From positions 1-64,000 of the forward strand of contig NZ_QUMK01000004.1 in the NCBI RefSeq assembly GCF_010907035.1: a DNA stretch of 64,000 nt. Reading direction: 5' to 3'. Position 1 is the first letter of the stretch, and each line of letters starts with the position of its first letter. Made by a program: the position numbers and the translations under genes. The notes under the pieces were generated by a model, which saw only the letters and a list, made by a program, of their open reading frames with translations, had not been told where the DNA came from and did not search any database. Shown piece after piece: positions 59,923-64,000 of this stretch. This DNA is from Rhodopseudomonas sp. BR0M22. Its GTDB lineage: Bacteria > Pseudomonadota > Alphaproteobacteria > Rhizobiales > Xanthobacteraceae.

Positions 59923-61548
59923 ATGTCCGACACCGCTGTTCCGGCCGACGCGCCGTCCTCGACTCCGTTTTCGCTCGCCCATGAAGTGGCGCGACGGCGC
60001 ACCTTTGCGATCATTTCGCATCCTGACGCCGGCAAGACCACGCTGACCGAAAAGCTGCTGCTGTTCGGCGGCGCCATCAATCTCGCCGGTCAGGTCAAGG
60101 CCAAGGGCGAGCGCCGCAACACCCGCTCGGACTGGATGAAGATCGAGCGCGACCGCGGAATTTCGGTGGTCACCTCGGTGATGACCTTCGAGTTCGACGG
60201 GCTGGTGTTCAACCTGCTCGACACCCCGGGCCACGAGGACTTCTCGGAAGACACCTACCGGACGCTGACCGCGGTCGATTCCGCCGTGATGGTGATCGAT
60301 GCCGCCAAGGGCATCGAGGCGCGCACGCGGAAGCTGTTCGAGGTCTGCCGGCTGCGCGACATTCCGATCATCACCTTCATCAACAAGATGGACCGCGAGA
60401 CCCGCGATATCTTCGATCTCTTGGACGAGATCGAGAAGACGCTGGCGCTCGACACCACGCCGATGACCTGGCCGGTCGGGCGCGGCCGCGACTTCCTCGG
60501 CACCTACGACGTGCTCGACGGCGGCGTGCGCCTGCTCGAAGGCGGCGGCGCCAAGACCGGCGCGGCCGAGCAGATCACCATCGAGGAACTCGGCAAGCGC
60601 CATCCCAATCTCGACGTCGCCGCGGTCAAGGAGGAGCTCGAGCTCGCCACCGAAGCCTGCAAGCCGTTCGATCTTGAGGCGTTTCGCGAAGGCCATCTGA
60701 CGCCGGTGTATTTCGGCTCGGCGCTGCGCAATTTCGGCGTCGGCGATTTGCTGCAGGGCCTCGGCCGCTACGCGCCGCCGCCGCGCGCGCAGGAAAGCAG
60801 CGCCCGCAAGGTCGAAGCCGACGAGCCGAAGATGAGCGCCTTCGTGTTCAAGATCCAGGCCAACATGGATCCGAACCACCGCGACCGGATCGCCTTCGCG
60901 CGGCTGTGCTCCGGCAAGCTGACCCGCGGCATGAAAGCCAAGCTGGTGCGCACCGGCAAGGCGATGCCGCTGTCGAGTCCGCAGTTCTTCTTCGCCCAGG
61001 ATCGCTCGGTGGCGGATGAAGCCTTCGCCGGCGACGTCGTCGGCATTCCCAACCACGGTAGCTTGCGGATCGGCGATACGCTGACCGAGGGTGAGGACGT
61101 CACCTTCGTCGGCGTGCCTTCCTTTGCGCCGGAAATCGTCCGCCGCGTCCGGCTGACCGATGCGATGAAGGCCAAGAAGCTGAAAGAGGCGCTGCAGCAG
61201 ATGTCGGAAGAGGGCGTCGTGCAGGTGTTCCGCCCGCGCGACGGTGCTCCGGCGCTGGTCGGCGTCGTCGGCCCGCTGCAGCTCGACGTGCTGAAAGCCC
61301 GGCTCGCCGCTGAGTATCAGTTGCCGGTCGATTTCGAAGTCTCCGAATTCCAGCTCGCGCGCTGGATCTCCTCCGACGACCGCAAGAAGCTCGAGACTTT
61401 CATCGCCAATAACGGCTCGTCGATCGCCGACGACGTCGACGGCGATCCGGTGTACCTCGCCAAGAACGAATTCTATCTCGGCTACACCAAAGACCGCGCC
61501 GAGGGCATCGTGTTCTCGGAGATCAAGGACGTGAAGAAGGCGGGGTGA
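59923..61548 (+). CDS. prfC: Peptide chain release factor 3
   Basis: A 541-residue GTPase that recycles RF1/RF2 from the ribosome after peptide release. The G motifs are SHPDAGKTTLTEKLL (about 32-46), LDTPGHEDFSEDTYRT (about 98-113), and FINKMDRETRD (about 149-159). Domains II and III follow; the late segment PLQLDVLKARLAAEYQLPVDFE (about 446-467, shown in part) matches RF3. The first 20 residues are an Ala/Pro-rich leader. It diverges from sugE. It has no operon partner; the downstream DNA is repeats and a gene-free region. Confidence 0.95.
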   Translation: MSDTAVPADAPSSTPFSLAHEVARRRTFAIISHPDAGKTTLTEKLLLFGGAINLAGQVKAKGERRNTRSDWMKIERDRGISVVTSVMTFEFDGLVFNLLDTPGHEDFSEDTYRTLTAVDSAVMVIDAAKGIEARTRKLFEVCRLRDIPIITFINKMDRETRDIFDLLDEIEKTLALDTTPMTWPVGRGRDFLGTYDVLDGGVRLLEGGGAKTGAAEQITIEELGKRHPNLDVAAVKEELELATEACKPFDLEAFREGHLTPVYFGSALRNFGVGDLLQGLGRYAPPPRAQESSARKVEADEPKMSAFVFKIQANMDPNHRDRIAFARLCSGKLTRGMKAKLVRTGKAMPLSSPQFFFAQDRSVADEAFAGDVVGIPNHGSLRIGDTLTEGEDVTFVGVPSFAPEIVRRVRLTDAMKAKKLKEALQQMSEEGVVQVFRPRDGAPALVGVVGPLQLDVLKARLAAEYQLPVDFEVSEFQLARWISSDDRKKLETFIANNGSSIADDVDGDPVYLAKNEFYLGYTKDRAEGIVFSEIKDVKKAG

Positions 61549-61559
61549 GGCGACGTACT

Positions 61560-61682
61560 ACGCGCCATCACGATGCGTCATTGCCGGGCTTGCCCCGGCA
61601 ATCCATCCTCTTCGCTTAGTCGCTGTCTTTGTCGCGCGCTAAGCGCGCGATGGATGCGCGGGTCAAGCCCGCGCATGACGAC
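61560..61682. repeat. Palindromic repeats after prfC
   Basis: A hairpin-forming TTGCCGGG-CTTG-CCCCGGCAA unit at about 61581-61603 is followed by ATGCGCGGGTCAAGCCCGCGCAT at 61654-61676. The second unit is identical to the copy at 15805-15827. The pair probably serves as a terminator region for prfC. Confidence 0.75.
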
Positions 61683-61689
61683 TTTCATA

Positions 61690-62346
61690 TAATCAATCCT
61701 GTCAAACAGCCACACCTCCGCATCCTCGCGGCGCAATGCGCCCGAGCTTTGCCCGAAGAGCCGCCCCCAAGTGAGGGGCGGCGGCGCGCCGCAAGACGCG
61801 GCGTTGGTCGTGTCGCGATCCGGCCTTCGCCCGCGCGAGGGGCGAAGATCGCGAACCGCGCGTCGCCTTGCGGCGCGCCACCCCGGCGGTTTTTGGCTGA
61901 AGGACCGCTCTTCCGGGACCGAGCGAGCTTGCGGGCTTTCCCCGGCCTCTACTCGACCCGTCCAGCCTCTGAAGCGGCGGCCGCTCGTAGTAGCGGCGGA
62001 CGGTGACCCTCAACCTCCCGGGCGCGTGCTTGCGAGGCACGTCACGCAGGACGCCGTATCCCGCTCCGCCTCGCAAGCGCCCTCGAGAAGCGCCCCTCGC
62101 GAACGAGACATATAGGAATATAATCCATGTCCGCGGGAGCGTCAATCCGGTCGTGCGGATCTGGCGGACCTTAGCGCGATCGAAGAAAACGGCGCGAGCG
62201 AGCTGCACGAACGGCACCTGCATCGGCGATTGGCGAAGCCGCGCAGCCGATCAGAGGCCGATACTAGCCGCGAAGCGCGACTTTCAGGTCCGGAGAATGT
62301 ACTCAAGTCGATGTCAGGTAATGACCCGAAGCGGGCGCGGCACCAT
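61690..62346. other. GC-rich gene-free region with many stems
   Basis: About 650 bp without a convincing gene. A 173-codon frame runs on the minus strand (62223-61702) but it is Arg/Ala-rich, lacks a ribosome-binding site and matches no family, so I do not call it. The DNA has many short inverted repeats (for example GGGGCGGCGGCGCGCCGC near 61774-61791 and GGCGAAGATCGCGAAC), and changes from strongly GC-rich to mixed composition near 62100. It could be a structured RNA, a repeat element or decayed DNA. Confidence 0.45.
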
Positions 62347-62372
62347 TTCGAATCGTGTCGGGTGCGCCACCA
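62347..62372 (+). other. tRNA 3'-end fragment (attachment-site-like)
   Basis: The 26 bases hold TTCGAATCGTGTCGGG and then TGCGCCACCA, that is, the T-loop, the 3' half of the T stem and the acceptor strand with CCA of a tRNA, most like a tRNA-Arg with CGGGYGC acceptor. The preceding bases do not fold as the remaining tRNA body. Such 3' fragments are left by tRNA-targeting integrases, so this may be an att site of a genomic island. The intact gene is not in the window. Confidence 0.6.
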
Positions 62373-62621
62373 AATGGACAGCTCTCTCGGACTGACTTAA
62401 CCAGGGCCTGCGACTAGCTCAGAACGGCGCTCTCACACGCCGCTGTACCCCCGGCAGAACAGGCATCTGCATATAAGATCCAAGCTGTCCTTGGTTCTTG
62501 CCTAGAGGGCCGGTATGATCGGTCAGCGGCTTTACCCGAAATTTGCCAAGGAGAGCGCGCCGTGTTGAGTGGCGAGACTCCTTTGATGGACCATTGTCCT
62601 GTTGAGAGCTGACTGAAAGAA
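62373..62621. other. Leader region of the IetAS-like pair
   Basis: This 249-bp region has a lower GC content than the rest of the window and no gene. It should carry the promoter of the ATPase gene. I see no strong hairpin terminator or repeat; a CAAGGAGAG stretch near 62547-62555 has no start codon at a suitable distance other than a GTG that opens no long frame. Confidence 0.45.
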
Positions 62622-63623
62622 ATGCCAAGCGCTGACCAGGTAAAAGCACTTATTTCGTCCCTTACCGAAGGAGACGAAGGGCATTTCTTTGCCGTTGCTA
62701 TGCAAATTGCCGCGCATGAGGCCCGGATGGGTCATGGCAAGCTCGCCGAAGAGATTCGCGGCCTGATCGACAAGGCAAAGTCACGGCCCCGCTTCCCCGC
62801 TAAAAATACTATCCCGTTGGCTCGGCCTCGGGGAGAAGCCTCTGAGCTGTTGAGCGTCTCCTATCCGAACGTTCGCCTTGCCGACATGGTGCTTGCTCCG
62901 GCCACAAAGAATAAGCTGGAAAGAGTGGTCCGCGAACAGCGCGCCATTCAGATGATTCGCGGTAAAGGTCTTGCGCCGCGACGCAAAATGCTTCTCTCGG
63001 GAAAGCCGGGCACCGGCAAAACACTCACGGCTTCCGCTCTGGCAGGCGAACTCGGCTTGCCATTATTCGTGGTCCGCCTGGACGGCCTCATTACGAAGTT
63101 TATGGGGGAGACAGCCGCGAAGTTGCGGGTTGTCTTCGAAACAGTCGCTCAAACACGCGGCGTATACCTCTTCGACGAATTTGATAGCATCGGACCTGCC
63201 CGCGACCTGAGCAACGACGTGGGGGAGATCCGCCGCGTGGTGAACAGCTTCCTGCAGATGGTCGAGCAGGATCAATCCGAGAGCCTCATCGTTGCGGCGA
63301 CGAACCACGTCGGGATTTTGGATGAAGCCCTGTTTCGACGCTTCGATGACATTATCGAGTATGACCTCCCAGATTCTGCTCGTATTACCGAGACGCTCAA
63401 AGCAAGGCTCGCTGGGTTTCATACGACCAAAGACGGATGGCTGAAGCTCGCGAGAATTGCGCGTGGATTAAGTTTTGCTGATATTACCAAGGCATCCGAA
63501 GATGCCGTAAAAGAGGCCCTCATCAACGGCGATACGGCCGTAACGCAGGCTCTGGTTGCACAGGCACTTCAAGACCGAAAGACGTCAGTTACCAAAACAG
63601 TTAGTTCAAAGAAAAAACGTTAA
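62622..63623 (+). CDS. ietA: AAA+ ATPase, IetA-like (anti-phage defence)
   Basis: A 333-residue AAA+ ATPase. Walker A is LLSGKPGTGKTLTA (about 124-137), Walker B is VYLFDEFDSIG (about 180-190), sensor 1 is VAATNH, and FRRFDDIIEY supplies the arginine finger. The N-terminal 100 residues are helical and have no named domain. Size, order and the following subtilase-type gene fit IetA of the IetAS system, an ATPase-protease pair known from plasmid incompatibility and shown to block phages. GC content and codon use differ from neighbours, with TTT, ATT and AAA codons common. The gene ends 22 bp before its partner. An ATG in frame with this start is used; TTG/GTG alternatives are absent. Confidence 0.82.
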   Translation: MPSADQVKALISSLTEGDEGHFFAVAMQIAAHEARMGHGKLAEEIRGLIDKAKSRPRFPAKNTIPLARPRGEASELLSVSYPNVRLADMVLAPATKNKLERVVREQRAIQMIRGKGLAPRRKMLLSGKPGTGKTLTASALAGELGLPLFVVRLDGLITKFMGETAAKLRVVFETVAQTRGVYLFDEFDSIGPARDLSNDVGEIRRVVNSFLQMVEQDQSESLIVAATNHVGILDEALFRRFDDIIEYDLPDSARITETLKARLAGFHTTKDGWLKLARIARGLSFADITKASEDAVKEALINGDTAVTQALVAQALQDRKTSVTKTVSSKKKR

Positions 63624-63645
63624 ATTCATAGCATTTTGAGGCGGC

Positions 63646-64000
63646 ATGGCTCGGCACCCTCATCTGTTTGTCCAAGAAAATCCCGATCCTGTAAGGTTCA
63701 CCAGCCCAAGCTCCGGTCGCCAAGATCCGTTCTCGCTGCCGCCGAGAAACCGCGCCGAGCATGCACGTGCTCTCGCCACAAAGCTTGAAGCGATCGAGGG
63801 CACCTTAAAAGAACGTACCGAGGAGCAGAGGGCATTCGGGTTGGACGAAGGCTTCGGAATTTACCTGACGTTCCAGAGCGAACCGAATTTCGAATTGAAG
63901 TTCGAAAGCCTCGATGTTTCCAAAAGCGGTATTGAGCTTTGCAATCTCAAACTGACAGCCGACAATCGCGTCCAGGCGACCGTCTATGTGCCCGACGGCA
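63646..64000 (+). CDS. ietS: Putative subtilase-like protease, IetS-like (partial, 5' end)
   Basis: The gene starts with ATG at 63646 and runs off the window after 118 codons. The visible part starts MARHPHLFVQENPDPVRFTS and includes RNRAEHARALATKLEAIE (about 38-55) and YLTFQSEPNFELKFESLD (about 78-95). This N-terminal pattern (HLF...P, RxxHAxxLxxxLE, YLxFESxPxFEL) is the prodomain-like region found ahead of the subtilisin-type catalytic domain in IetS proteins. The catalytic Asp/His/Ser set is outside the window, so the identification rests on this region and on the adjacent AAA+ gene. It probably is the effector of the defence system. Confidence 0.72.
   Translation, partial: MARHPHLFVQENPDPVRFTSPSSGRQDPFSLPPRNRAEHARALATKLEAIEGTLKERTEEQRAFGLDEGFGIYLTFQSEPNFELKFESLDVSKSGIELCNLKLTADNRVQATVYVPDG

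Noticed and set aside
61702-62223. A 173-codon minus-strand frame in the gene-free region
   Set aside because: It has Arg/Ala-rich composition, no ribosome-binding site and no recognisable domain; I kept the region as unexplained non-coding DNA.
62294-62372. A complete tRNA gene
   Set aside because: Only the T-loop to CCA end is convincing; the 5' acceptor, D-arm and anticodon arm do not fold in the preceding bases.

Overview
This window is chromosomal DNA of a GC-rich alphaproteobacterium. Gene content (FtsJ/RlmE, guaA, guaB, prfC, ABC-F, Ppx/GppA, many acyl-CoA and ABC-type amino-acid uptake genes) and three families of GC-rich intergenic palindromes fit the Nitrobacteraceae (Rhodopseudomonas/Bradyrhizobium group). 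That placement is an inference from style and content; no rRNA gene or other decisive marker is present. I found no complete tRNA, rRNA, CRISPR array or insertion sequence.

Layout. 1-4.3 kb: a circularly permuted ATP-grasp gene (minus), a CinA-type molybdopterin-domain protein, a xanthine phosphoribosyltransferase and an unknown gene. 4.3-9.4 kb: a core-MetE-like methyltransferase diverging from a glutathione transferase, then a DsbA-fold isomerase, quinone oxidoreductase, MaoC hydratase and short-chain 3-hydroxyacyl-CoA dehydrogenase, which look like one acyl-CoA degradation unit. 9.6-20.7 kb: a YhiN-type flavoprotein, ABC-F ATPase with UPF0178 protein, hotdog dehydratase, an orphan periplasmic binding protein, an orphan form-II CoxL-like molybdenum hydroxylase subunit, Ppx/GppA, RlmE and a small zinc-ribbon protein. 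20.9-25.3 kb: LysR regulator, RraA-fold aldolase, ACS-family MFS transporter and D-2-hydroxyacid dehydrogenase, probably one catabolic locus. 25.3-34.7 kb: a DHA2 drug exporter, a small membrane protein, an AbiEii-type nucleotidyltransferase pair, guaB, an alkenal/one oxidoreductase, an RsmB-like rRNA methyltransferase and guaA. 34.7-46.7 kb is accessory: DUF3313 lipoprotein and TetR with paired operators, a gene remnant, GltS with an AraC regulator, two small unknowns, a P-loop kinase-like ATPase, a phytanoyl-CoA dioxygenase-like protein, a small protein behind a sigma-54 promoter, a WYL regulator diverging from a glutathione transferase across a perfect operator, an EEP nuclease/phosphatase, a flavin reductase and a VapBC-like pair. 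46.7-54.4 kb: NTF2-fused flavin monooxygenase, an atypical pyruvate kinase, a YffB/ArsC-like protein and a livGFHM branched-chain amino-acid transporter without its own binding protein, closed by a bidirectional terminator. 54.5-61.5 kb: a large DUF4407 membrane protein, DUF47-PiT phosphate uptake, a Gdx/SugE guanidinium exporter and prfC. 61.5-64 kb: about 1.1 kb of gene-free DNA with a tRNA 3'-end fragment, then an AAA+ ATPase and the start of a serine-protease-like partner, resembling the IetAS anti-phage system and lower in GC than the rest.

The most notable points are a guanidine-II (mini-ykkC) riboswitch with two ACGA-loop hairpins upstream of sugE/gdx; the IetAS-like defence pair next to a tRNA-derived attachment-site-like fragment at the right edge; a textbook sigma-54 promoter in front of an unknown 147-residue protein; a perfect 12-bp-arm inverted repeat between the WYL regulator and its divergent GST; and a pyruvate-kinase homologue that lacks the C-terminal allosteric domain and carries a long N-terminal extension instead.
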